The position numbers were made by a program, and so were the translations under genes. The notes below the pieces were generated by a model that was not told the origin of the DNA, did not search any database, and saw nothing but the letters and a program-made list of their open reading frames with translations. Positions 15,193-22,485 of a DNA stretch of 64,000 nucleotides are shown here, in pieces. This stretch comes from Actinosynnema pretiosum (GTDB lineage Bacteria > Actinomycetota > Actinomycetes > Mycobacteriales > Pseudonocardiaceae): the NCBI RefSeq assembly GCF_024171695.1, contig NZ_JAMTCF010000019.1:1-64000 (forward strand), written 5' to 3'. Each line of letters starts with the position of its first letter. Positions within the stretch are counted from its first letter, which is position 1.

Positions 15193-16182
15193 CTACGGCA
15201 GGACCTGGATCTTGCGGCCCTGGCCGTTCTTGAACATCTCCAGCGCCGACGCGTAGCTCGACAGCGGCTCGCGGTGGCTGATGAAGACCTCGGGGTCGAG
15301 CACACCGGTCGAGAACAGGTCGGCCGCGCGCTCGAACGAGTGCAGCACCGCCATCGAGCCGGTGATGGTGATCTCCTGGTTGTAGATGCGGTACGGGTCG
15401 ATGGTCACCCGCGTCGCGTAGTCGGAGACGCCGAACTGGAGGAACGTGCCGCCCTTGGCGACCCGGCCGAGGCCGTCCTGGATGGCCTTGGCGTTGCCGG
15501 TGGCGTCGATGACGACGTCCCAGCCCTGCGGGCGGTCCAGCTCGTCGGCGGAGGCCGCGGTGGCGGTGACGCCGAGCTTGTGGGCGGTGGCGAGGCGCTC
15601 AGGGTTGAGGTCGACGACCTCGATGCTGGAGGCGCCGGTGAGCTTGCCCAGCTGGAGCATCATCAGGCCCATGGTGCCGGAGCCGTAGATGAGGACCCGG
15701 CTGGCCATCTGGGAGCGCAGCACGTCGTAGCCGCGCACCGCGCAGGACAGCGGCTCGATGAGCGCGGCGTCCTCGGTGCGGACGGAGTCGGGCAGCTTCA
15801 CGCAGTTCGAGACCGGGGCGACCGCGAACTCGGCGGCGCCGCCGGGGCGGGTGACGCCGATGGCGTTCCAGCGCTCGCACAGGTTGTTCTTGCCCAGGCG
15901 GCACATGCGGCACTCGAAGCAGTACAGCGACGGGTCGACCGCGACCCGGTCGCCGATCTGGAGCTCGGTGACGTCGGAGCCGACCTCGACGATGACGCCG
16001 GAGAACTCGTGACCGGGCACGACCGGCAGGGTCGGCGCGAACTCGCCCTGCAGGATGTGCAGGTCGGTGCCGCACAGCCCGCACGCGGCGACGTCCACCA
16101 CGACCTCGCGGGGTCCCGGTGTGGGGTCGGGGACCTCGGTGACCTCCACCGAGCCGACCCCGGTGATCACGGCTGCTTTCAC
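15193..16182 (-). CDS. Zinc-dependent sorbitol/threonine dehydrogenase-type enzyme
   Basis: A 329-residue medium-chain dehydrogenase with catalytic zinc motifs CGLCGTDLHI and GHEFSGVI, a full structural-zinc Cys cluster (CFECRMCRLGKNNLC) and an NAD-binding GSGTMGLMMLQLGKL. This is the polyol/sorbitol or threonine dehydrogenase branch. It is the last gene of the sugar ABC operon; its GTG start at 16182 overlaps the stop of the permease by four bases (GTGA). It most likely oxidises the polyol imported by the transporter to the matching ketose. The exact substrate is not determined. Confidence 0.9.
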   Translation of the reverse strand: MKAAVITGVGSVEVTEVPDPTPGPREVVVDVAACGLCGTDLHILQGEFAPTLPVVPGHEFSGVIVEVGSDVTELQIGDRVAVDPSLYCFECRMCRLGKNNLCERWNAIGVTRPGGAAEFAVAPVSNCVKLPDSVRTEDAALIEPLSCAVRGYDVLRSQMASRVLIYGSGTMGLMMLQLGKLTGASSIEVVDLNPERLATAHKLGVTATAASADELDRPQGWDVVIDATGNAKAIQDGLGRVAKGGTFLQFGVSDYATRVTIDPYRIYNQEITITGSMAVLHSFERAADLFSTGVLDPEVFISHREPLSSYASALEMFKNGQGRKIQVLP

Positions 16183-16982
16183 TTGACCGCTCCCAACGAA
16201 AGGCCCTGGACGAGCTTGTCCTGGGCGGCGAACCCGGCGACGAGCACCGGCAGCGACACCACGACGGCGGCGGCGCAGACCTTGGCCAGGAAGTAGCCCT
16301 GGCTGGTGACGAACCCGGTCAGGTACACCGGCGCGGTGCCGGCGACGACGCCGGTCAGCACTCGCGCGAACAGCAGCTCGTTCCAGCTGAAGATGAAGCA
16401 GATCAGCGAGGTGGCGGCGATGCCGGGCATGGCGACCGGGGCGACGACGCGGCGGATGGTGACCGCGAGCCCGGCGCCGTCCAGCGCGGCGGCTTCCATG
16501 ATCTCCTTGGGCACCTCGGCCAGGAAGGAGCGCATCAGCCAGACCGCGATCGGCAGGTTCATCGAGGTGTAGAGGACGACCAGGAACGAGATGTTGTCGA
16601 GCATCCCGGTGTACTGCGCGACCAGGTAGATCGGCAGCAGACCGGCGACGACCGGCAGCATCTTGGTGGTGAGGAAGAAGAACAGCACGTCCGACCACTT
16701 CTCGACCTTCTTGATCGAGAGGGCGTACGCGGCCGGGACGGCCAGCAGCAGCACCAGGAGCGTCGACCCCACCGAGGCGCTGAGCGAGTTCATCAGCGGC
16801 GGCCACGGGTTGGTGTCGAAGAAGGTGTTGTAGCCGTCCAGCGTCAGCGGGGCGAAGAACGACGGGGTGCTGGTCGCCGCGTCCGTCTCGCTGTGGAACG
16901 AGGTGAGCACCATCCAGGCGACGGGCGCCACGAAGATCAGGCCGCAGACCCAGGCGAGCAGGCCCAACATCATCTTCTTCAC
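16179..16982 (-). CDS. Carbohydrate ABC transporter permease, MalG-type
   Basis: A 267-residue inner-membrane protein with about six hydrophobic helices. The conserved cytoplasmic EAA loop is EAAALDGAGLAVTIRRVVAP, which docks on the ATPase. The N-terminus begins with a membrane helix (GLLAWVCGLIFVAPVAWMVL), typical for MalG/SmoG-like subunits. Start GTG 16982 overlaps the stop of the partner permease by four bases. It works with the lipoprotein and the other permease; no ATP-binding gene is in the operon, so a shared ATPase of the MsiK type encoded elsewhere is probably used. Confidence 0.92.
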   Translation of the reverse strand: MKKMMLGLLAWVCGLIFVAPVAWMVLTSFHSETDAATSTPSFFAPLTLDGYNTFFDTNPWPPLMNSLSASVGSTLLVLLLAVPAAYALSIKKVEKWSDVLFFFLTTKMLPVVAGLLPIYLVAQYTGMLDNISFLVVLYTSMNLPIAVWLMRSFLAEVPKEIMEAAALDGAGLAVTIRRVVAPVAMPGIAATSLICFIFSWNELLFARVLTGVVAGTAPVYLTGFVTSQGYFLAKVCAAAVVVSLPVLVAGFAAQDKLVQGLSLGAVK

Positions 16983-17863
16983 GAGCGAGCCTCCTCACGC
17001 AGCAGCGACGAGACGACGCGCAGCGCGAACGTCGCGATGATGATCGACCCGACCACGACGACCACGCCTGCGGCGGACGCCCGGCCGTAGTCGTGCGCCT
17101 GGAAGAAGGTCTGGTACACCGAGTACGGCAGGTTCGCCGTGCCCAGGCCGCCCGAGGTGATCGTGAACACCGCGTCGAAGTTCTGCACGATGTAGATCGA
17201 CCCGAGCAGGCCGCCCAGCTCCAGGTACTGCCGCAGGTGCGGCAGGGTCAGGTAGCGGAAGACCTGGAACGAGCTGGCGCCGTCGATGTGCGCGGCCTCG
17301 ACCGCGTCCTGCGGGCGGGACTGGAGGCCCGCGAGCAGGATCAGCATCATGAACGGGGTCCACTGCCAGATCAGCGCGGCCTCGACCGCGACCAGCGGCA
17401 TGTCGCTGATCCACTCGACGTGCGGGCCGTCCTCGCCGAACACCATCTTCAGCAGGCCGTTGAACAGGCCGTAGTCCGGGTTGTAGAGCGCGTGCTTCCA
17501 CAGCAGGGCCGCGGCGACGGGGACGACCAGGAACGGCGCGATGAGCATGGTGCGCACGGCGCCGCGGCCGAAGAACTTGCGGTCCAGCAGGAGCGCGAGT
17601 CCCAGTCCGAGGATCAGGCTGACGAGCACGACGGTGACCGTCAGGACGATCGTCGTCCACACCGAGGAGCGCAGGCCCGAGTCGGTGAACACGGCGACGT
17701 AGTTGTCCAGGCCCGCGAAGCCCCGGTTCTCGGGGTCGAGTGAGTTCCACTCCATCAGCGAGATGCCCAGCGTGGCGACGAACGGCAGCTGGGTCACCAC
17801 GATGGTGAAGATGAGGGCGGGGAGGAGCGGCGCGCGTCGTGCCCAGCGCGCCGCCCCCTTCAC
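16979..17863 (-). CDS. Sugar ABC transporter permease, MalF-type
   Basis: 294 residues with six predicted membrane helices and the EAA loop DAVEAAHIDGASSFQVFRYL. It starts at GTG 17863, five bases after GGGAGGG. It is the MalF/SmoF-like half of the permease, encoded 34 bases after the binding-protein gene and overlapping the next permease. The N-terminal basic stretch (KGAARWARRAP) followed by a helix fits an inward N-terminus. Confidence 0.92.
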   Translation of the reverse strand: MKGAARWARRAPLLPALIFTIVVTQLPFVATLGISLMEWNSLDPENRGFAGLDNYVAVFTDSGLRSSVWTTIVLTVTVVLVSLILGLGLALLLDRKFFGRGAVRTMLIAPFLVVPVAAALLWKHALYNPDYGLFNGLLKMVFGEDGPHVEWISDMPLVAVEAALIWQWTPFMMLILLAGLQSRPQDAVEAAHIDGASSFQVFRYLTLPHLRQYLELGGLLGSIYIVQNFDAVFTITSGGLGTANLPYSVYQTFFQAHDYGRASAAGVVVVVGSIIIATFALRVVSSLLREEARS

Positions 17864-17897
17864 GACACCCTCCCGGTGGGGACGGGGTTCGTCATGG

Positions 17898-19241
17898 TCA
17901 CTTGCCCCGGTTCTTCTCGGCCACGGTCTCGGCCAGCGCCTGGCTCTCGGTCAGCGCCTGCTCGACGGTGGTGGAGCCTGCGATCGCGGCGCTGATCTTC
18001 TGGGAGACCTGGGTGCCCAGGTCGGTGAACTCCGGGATGCCGACGAACTGGATGCCGGGGGCCGGGCGGGGCTGCACGCCGGGGTCGTTCGGCTTGGTGC
18101 CGGAGATGGCCGCCTCGACCTGCTTGGCGAAGGTGCCGCTGGCCTCCAGGTACTCGGGGCGCTCGTAGGTGGAGGAGCGCTTGCCGTCCGGGACGCGCGA
18201 CCAGCCGAGGTTCTTGCCCGCGAGCTCCTCGTAGCCCTTGCCGGAGGCCCAGGAGATGAACTTCCAGGCGTTGTCGGCCTTCTTGCTGGCCTTCTGGATG
18301 CCGAACGCCCAGGTGTAGAGCCAGCCGGAGCTGTCGGTCTTGACCACGGGGGCCTGGGCGAAGCCGAGCTTGCCCTTGACCGGGGAGTCGGCGCCTTCGA
18401 GGAGACCGGCGGCGGAGGTCGCGTCGTACCACATGGCGACCTTGCCCTGGGTCATGTTGTTCAGGCACTCGGCGAAGCCCGCCTGCGGCGCGCCGTTCTC
18501 ACCGTGGTCGCGGACCAGGTTGACGTAGAAGTCGGTGGCCTCCTTGAACTCCGGGGAGTTCACCTGGGCCTGCCAGTCCTCGGTGAACCAGGTGCCGCCG
18601 AAGGTGTTGACGACCGTGGTGAGCGGCGCCATCAGCTGGCCCCAGCCGGGCTGGCCGCGCAGGCAGATGCCCTTCATGCCGGGCTCGGCGCCGTCGACCT
18701 GGGCGGCGATGTCGGCGACCTGCTGCCAGGTGGGCTTCTCCGGCATGGTGATGCCCTTGGCGTCCATGATGTCCTTGCGGTACATCAGGAACGAGGACTC
18801 GCCGTAGAACGGCTGGGCGTAGACCTTGCCGTCGGCGGCGGTGAGCGACTGGCGCACCGACTCCAGGACGTCGTCCTGGGCGAAGCCGGAGTCCTTGGCG
18901 ACGTACTCGTCGAGCGGGGTCAGCCAGTTGTTCTTGGCGTAGATCGGCGTCTCGTAGTTGGAGATCGTGGCGACGTCGTACTGCCCGGCCTGGCTGGAGA
19001 AGTCCTGGCTGATCTTGTCGCGGACGTCGTTCTCGGGCAGGACGGTGAAGTTCACCGTGATGCCCGTGTCCTTGGTGAAGTTGTCCGCGGTGAGCTTCTG
19101 GAGGTCTTCCATCTGCGGGTTGTTGACCATGAGAACGTTGATCGAGTTCTCGTTCCCGCCACCGCCGCCGCCCGCGCCTGCACAGGCAGCGGTGGCCATG
19201 AGCACGGCTGCGGCGAGTCCGCCGTATCGGAGTGACTTCAT
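17898..19241 (-). CDS. Extracellular sugar/polyol-binding lipoprotein
   Basis: 447 residues. The signal sequence ends in a lipobox, TAACAG, so Cys is lipidated after cleavage; a Gly-rich linker follows. The mature part is a family 1 extracellular solute-binding protein (NSINVLMVNNPQMEDLQKL, then MYRKDIMDAKGITMPEKPTW and a C-terminal helix pair). It resembles the SmoE/polyol-binding group, in agreement with the dehydrogenase in the same operon. A ribosome site AGGAAGG precedes ATG 19241. It captures substrate outside the membrane for the two permeases downstream. Confidence 0.92.
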   Translation of the reverse strand: MKSLRYGGLAAAVLMATAACAGAGGGGGGNENSINVLMVNNPQMEDLQKLTADNFTKDTGITVNFTVLPENDVRDKISQDFSSQAGQYDVATISNYETPIYAKNNWLTPLDEYVAKDSGFAQDDVLESVRQSLTAADGKVYAQPFYGESSFLMYRKDIMDAKGITMPEKPTWQQVADIAAQVDGAEPGMKGICLRGQPGWGQLMAPLTTVVNTFGGTWFTEDWQAQVNSPEFKEATDFYVNLVRDHGENGAPQAGFAECLNNMTQGKVAMWYDATSAAGLLEGADSPVKGKLGFAQAPVVKTDSSGWLYTWAFGIQKASKKADNAWKFISWASGKGYEELAGKNLGWSRVPDGKRSSTYERPEYLEASGTFAKQVEAAISGTKPNDPGVQPRPAPGIQFVGIPEFTDLGTQVSQKISAAIAGSTTVEQALTESQALAETVAEKNRGK

Positions 19242-19275
19242 CGTCTCTTGCCTTCCTTAGGGCGTGCTTGAACAG

Positions 19276-19297
19276 AGGCCCCCTGCGGGCGGGGCCT
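19276..19297 (-). terminator. Short hairpin between regulator and transport genes
   Basis: AGGCCCC (19276-19282) pairs with GGGGCCT (19291-19297) in the 89-base gap between the DeoR-type regulator and the binding-protein gene. It could reduce read-through or stabilise the message of the downstream genes. Evidence is structural only. Confidence 0.4.
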
Positions 19298-19330
19298 GGT
19301 TCGGTGGCGGTTTCGTGTTGCGTTGTTCGG

Positions 19331-20092
19331 CTAGGCCCGGACGACCTTGGGGCCCAGCAGGGCGTACCGGTGCGCCTCACCCGAGGGGAGCACCGAGTCG
19401 GTCACGATCGCCTCCAGGTCGGCCACTGCGCCGAACCTGTGGAAGCTCGCCACGCCGAACTTCGTGTGGACGCCCACGAAGATGCGACGGCGGGCGGCTG
19501 CCAGCGCCTGCGACTTCACCGCCCCGACCGCGGGGTCGGGGGTGGTGAGCCCGTGCTCGCGGGAGATGCCGTTGGCCCCGATGTAGGCGAGGTCGATGAC
19601 CATCTCCGAGAGCATCCTGGTCGCCCAGTGGTCCACCGTGGCCATGGTGCGGCCACGCACCCGGCCGCCCAGGAGCAGCACGGTGATGGTGGGCGACTCG
19701 GACAGCGCCGCCGCCGTGGGCAGCGACGCCGTGATGACCGTGAGGGGCCTGCCGGTCGGCAGGGCCTCCGCGACGAGCTGGGGGGTGTAGCCCTCGTCGA
19801 CGAACACGGTCTCCGCGTCCCCCAGCCGCTCGGCGGCGAGCTGGGCGATGCGGCGCTTCTCCGGGACCATGGAGGCGGAGCGGAACTTCAGGCCCGTCTC
19901 GTAGCCCGCGCTCTCGACCGGGAAGGCGCCGCCGTGGGTACGGCGGACCAGCCCGTGCTCGTCGAGCAGTCGCAGGTCCCGGCGCACGGTCTCCTGCGCG
20001 ACCTCCAGCTCGGCCGCGATCTCCGCGACGTCGACCCGGCCGTCGGCGCGGGCGCGAGCCAGGATGCGCCTCTTGCGCTCGTCAGCGCGCAC
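19331..20092 (-). CDS. DeoR/GlpR-family repressor of the polyol operon
   Basis: A 253-residue regulator. The N-terminal winged helix (DERKRRILARARADGRVDVA, then VAQETVRRDLRLLDEHGLV) is the DeoR signature. The C-terminal sugar-phosphate sensing domain has VFVDEGYTPQLVAEAL, LLLGGRVRGRT and IGANGISREHGLTTPD. Start GTG 20092 follows GGGAGGTG by six bases. As first gene of the unit it probably represses itself and the ABC/dehydrogenase genes and is released by a phosphorylated sugar. Copies of CCCGTTCGG upstream are candidate operators. Confidence 0.92.
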   Translation of the reverse strand: MRADERKRRILARARADGRVDVAEIAAELEVAQETVRRDLRLLDEHGLVRRTHGGAFPVESAGYETGLKFRSASMVPEKRRIAQLAAERLGDAETVFVDEGYTPQLVAEALPTGRPLTVITASLPTAAALSESPTITVLLLGGRVRGRTMATVDHWATRMLSEMVIDLAYIGANGISREHGLTTPDPAVGAVKSQALAAARRRIFVGVHTKFGVASFHRFGAVADLEAIVTDSVLPSGEAHRYALLGPKVVRA

Positions 20093-20136
20093 TGGACACC
20101 TCCCACGTTGGATTGCCCACTCGGACCATGCAGCTG

Positions 20137-20323
20137 CCCGTTCGGGCCGCCCTAAAGGTGTAACACCCTCCGTAGGGGGTGGCCACCGTCACAGGGAAGT
20201 GAAGTTCGCCCGAGTTGGGTCCGGTTGTCGTACCCGAACGCACAGAAAATCGATTAACCCTGCCCGTTCGGTGGGTTAAGGATGCCCGAAATGGGTCCGT
20301 TCGGGAACACCCACCCGTTCGGG
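20137..20323. promoter_or_regulatory. Cluster of CCCGTTCGG motifs upstream of DeoR operon
   Basis: CCCGTTCGGG occurs at 20137-20146 and 20314-20323, CCCGTTCGG at 20263-20271 and TCCGTTCGGG at 20296-20305, with a reverse-oriented ACCCGAACG at 20232. They lie 45-235 bases upstream of the regulator start. Repetition in a promoter region suggests operators, but the bound protein is unknown. Confidence 0.45.
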
Positions 20324-20939
20324 CTGTGGACATGGGCCTTGGTCGCACCGGGAGCGGGCCGGAGGTCCCGGTCTTCCCGCAGGAGGGGTGCCCGCTCGGT
20401 CACGGATTGGTCTCGACGGGTCGACCGAGGGTGAGAACGGGGGTGCGGGGAGGCGTGGGGAGGGCGGTTTGGTCGGGCATCGGGCAAGTGGGATCGGCCT
20501 CGGCGGGCGGGGAAGCGGGCGGGGTGGGGTGGAGATCGGGCAGCGCGGGGTGCGGATGTGCCCGAATCGGTTCAGAAGGATTTCCGGGTTAGTGGGGGTG
20601 GTGGGGGTGGGTACTTCGGGTGGTTCGGGCGGGGTCGCGGTCACGCAGGGTGGCGCTCGGCGGGGGCGGGCGGGCAGGGCGGCACGACGGGGTGAGGGAT
20701 GGGCGGGGCGCGGAGTTGGCGGGGTGAGGGCTCGGCGGGGTGCAGGCGCTCGGCAGGGCGCAGGCTCGGCGAGCGGGCACTCGGCTGGACAGGCGGGCGG
20801 CGGGACCGGGTGGGCGGCGAGCGCGGCCGGGTTGCGGTTGGCGGCTGCGGACGAGGCGCACGGGCGGGTGTCACACAAGCGAGTGGCGGGTGAGTAGCGA
20901 TTGGGCGCGAGCGGCGGTCGCGGCCGGGGAACACGAGCG

Positions 20940-21180
20940 ACGGCTGCGGGCGGGCAACTGCGATCGGGCAACAGTGGCGGCGACCGCGGCCGGGCGGGGG
21001 CTGCGGGCGGGGGCTGGCTGCGGGCGGGTTGCGGTAATCGGGCAACGCGAGTGGGTCGCGGCGGCCGGACAACACTGGCGGGGCTGCGGCCGGGTGATCG
21101 CGCCGGGCAACGCCAGCGGCGGTTGCGGGCAGGTGATCGAGCCGGGCAACGCCGGCGGCGGCTGCGGGCGGGTTGCGGTG
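20940..21180. repeat. Degenerate tandem repeat (GGGCAAC / TGCGGGCGGG units)
   Basis: About six diverged units, each containing CGGGCAACNNNNNCGGCGG and TGCGGGCGGGTTGCGG or a variant, lie in a row before the crotonase gene. Unit length varies roughly from 35 to 60 bases. No function is evident. Confidence 0.45.
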
Positions 21181-21212
21181 ATCTGGGGCGCGGTGGTGTC
21201 CGGGGCCAGCGG

Positions 21213-21770
21213 TCAGACGTTCGTGCGGCAGGCGCGGGGCTGGGGGCGGTGTTGGCGCTCGGCGGCCAGTTCGATCGCGTCCAGCACGACCCGCCAGGCG
21301 GGCGCCACCCGGTCGACCAGGCCGGTCCTGAGGGCGGCTCGCGCGTCGACCGCCCGGCCGGTCAGCACCCGGCCGCCGCTGACGCCGACGACCACCGCCT
21401 CCTCCGCCAGCACCCGCGAGCCGCAGGCCGAGGCGAGTTCCCAGCCGCTGCCGCCCGCGTGGCCGTCGACGGCTGCGATCAGCGGCACCCCGGACGCGGC
21501 CAGCGACGCGCACACCCTGACCAGCAGCGCGCGCTGCGCGGCGACCTGGCGGCGCGGGGCCAGCGCCACCTCGCGCGGGCCCGAGGCGGGCAGGAAGCAG
21601 CCGTGCAGCACGCCCGCCCCGCGCGAGGCCACCACCGGCAGCACTTCCAGGAGCGGGCCCAGTTCGCACTCCAGCGGTCGGTCGGCGCGGACGACCGCGA
21701 CCCCGTCTAGCACGTGGAGGGTGAGCACCATGAGGTACCGATCGTGACCGAGGACCACCTGAGTTGTCAT
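21213..21770 (-). CDS. Shortened enoyl-CoA hydratase/crotonase-like protein
   Basis: A 185-residue protein. The middle has the crotonase core: VPLIAAVDGHAGGSGWELASACGSRVLAEEA, read in two blocks, with the Gly-Gly of the second oxyanion-hole strand, and the C-terminal LTGRAVDARAALRTGLVDRVAP. Crotonases are normally about 255 residues; here the N-terminal strands are shortened. The block between the core and LTGR, which normally carries the second catalytic Glu, is also missing. Enzymatic activity is doubtful. ATG 21770 follows a GGGGGGAC site. It is divergent from the lipoprotein gene at 21813 with a 42-base gap. Confidence 0.65.
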   Translation of the reverse strand: MTTQVVLGHDRYLMVLTLHVLDGVAVVRADRPLECELGPLLEVLPVVASRGAGVLHGCFLPASGPREVALAPRRQVAAQRALLVRVCASLAASGVPLIAAVDGHAGGSGWELASACGSRVLAEEAVVVGVSGGRVLTGRAVDARAALRTGLVDRVAPAWRVVLDAIELAAERQHRPQPRACRTNV

Positions 21771-21812
21771 GTTCGTCCCCCCGATCGTGTGAGGTCGGGG
21801 TACAAAAGCCGG

Positions 21813-22406
21813 GTGAAGAAGTGCGTGCTCACCGCGTTGGCACTGCTGCTGACCGTCGGTTGCGCCTCGCGGGTCGACGGGAACGCCGTCTCCGCGACGC
21901 CCACGTCGACGGCCGCATCGAGCGCGAGCGGTCAGCCGCCCGCGTCCTCGACCGGGCGGATGCCGCTGGAGATGGTCAAGTGGGTGGACCGCTTCTGCGG
22001 GGTCGCCAAGTACCTGATCGCCTCGGGCAGCGTCGGGTCCACCGAGGCCCCGTCCGGGACGCCCGCGGAGATGAAGGCGAGCATCAGCGGGTCGCTGGGC
22101 AGGCTGGGCGGCGTGCTGGAGGTGGCGGTGCACGACTACGAGCAGCTGCTGCCCGCGCCGAACGCCGGGACGCAGCAGGCGGTGGAGGTCGTGCTCAAGC
22201 CGCTCAAGGAGGCCAGGGACGAGATCGTCGGGGCGAAGAAGCGGCTGGACGAGGCGCCCGAGCTGACCGCCGAGCTGATGACCGACGTGATCGGGACGAT
22301 GTCCGGGGCGGTGTCGACGATGGTCCAGGCCGTCGAGAAGATCAACCTGACCTCGCTGCCCTCGGACTACCAGGAAGCCGCCGAGCAGGCCGAGAACTGC
22401 AAGTAG
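21813..22406 (+). CDS. Hypothetical secreted lipoprotein
   Basis: 197 residues. Signal peptide with lipobox: KKCVLTALALLLTVGCAS, lipid on Cys18. A Ser/Thr/Ala-rich spacer of about 30 residues is followed by a helical domain of about 145 residues with two further Cys (VDRFCGVAKYL and the C-terminal QAENCK) that could form a disulfide. No family recognised. Start GTG 21813 is chosen because the signal peptide begins there; an upstream frame to 21714 has no signal features. It is followed after 79 bases by lanM on the same strand, but nothing links it to lanthipeptide export. Confidence 0.75.
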   Translation: MKKCVLTALALLLTVGCASRVDGNAVSATPTSTAASSASGQPPASSTGRMPLEMVKWVDRFCGVAKYLIASGSVGSTEAPSGTPAEMKASISGSLGRLGGVLEVAVHDYEQLLPAPNAGTQQAVEVVLKPLKEARDEIVGAKKRLDEAPELTAELMTDVIGTMSGAVSTMVQAVEKINLTSLPSDYQEAAEQAENCK

Positions 22407-22485
22407 CGCCGCTCCCCCACCAGGGGTTTCCCGCAAAACTGCGGCTTGCTCACCCTCACGGGAGGAAAGTGGGGGCGCGGCCCCC

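Larger units (their letters stand above)
20093..21212. other. 1.1-kb intergenic region with repeats
   Basis: No convincing gene. The first 240 bases carry the promoter of the polyol operon and repeated CCCGTTCGG motifs. The middle is G-rich low-complexity sequence. The last 300 bases are a degenerate tandem repeat. Frames of 90-335 codons cross it but are rich in Arg/Gly, overlap each other and lack ribosome sites. Confidence 0.6.

Noticed and set aside
20388..21710. Several Gly/Arg-rich frames upstream of the crotonase gene
   Set aside because: They overlap one another on both strands, follow the tandem repeat, and have no start signals.
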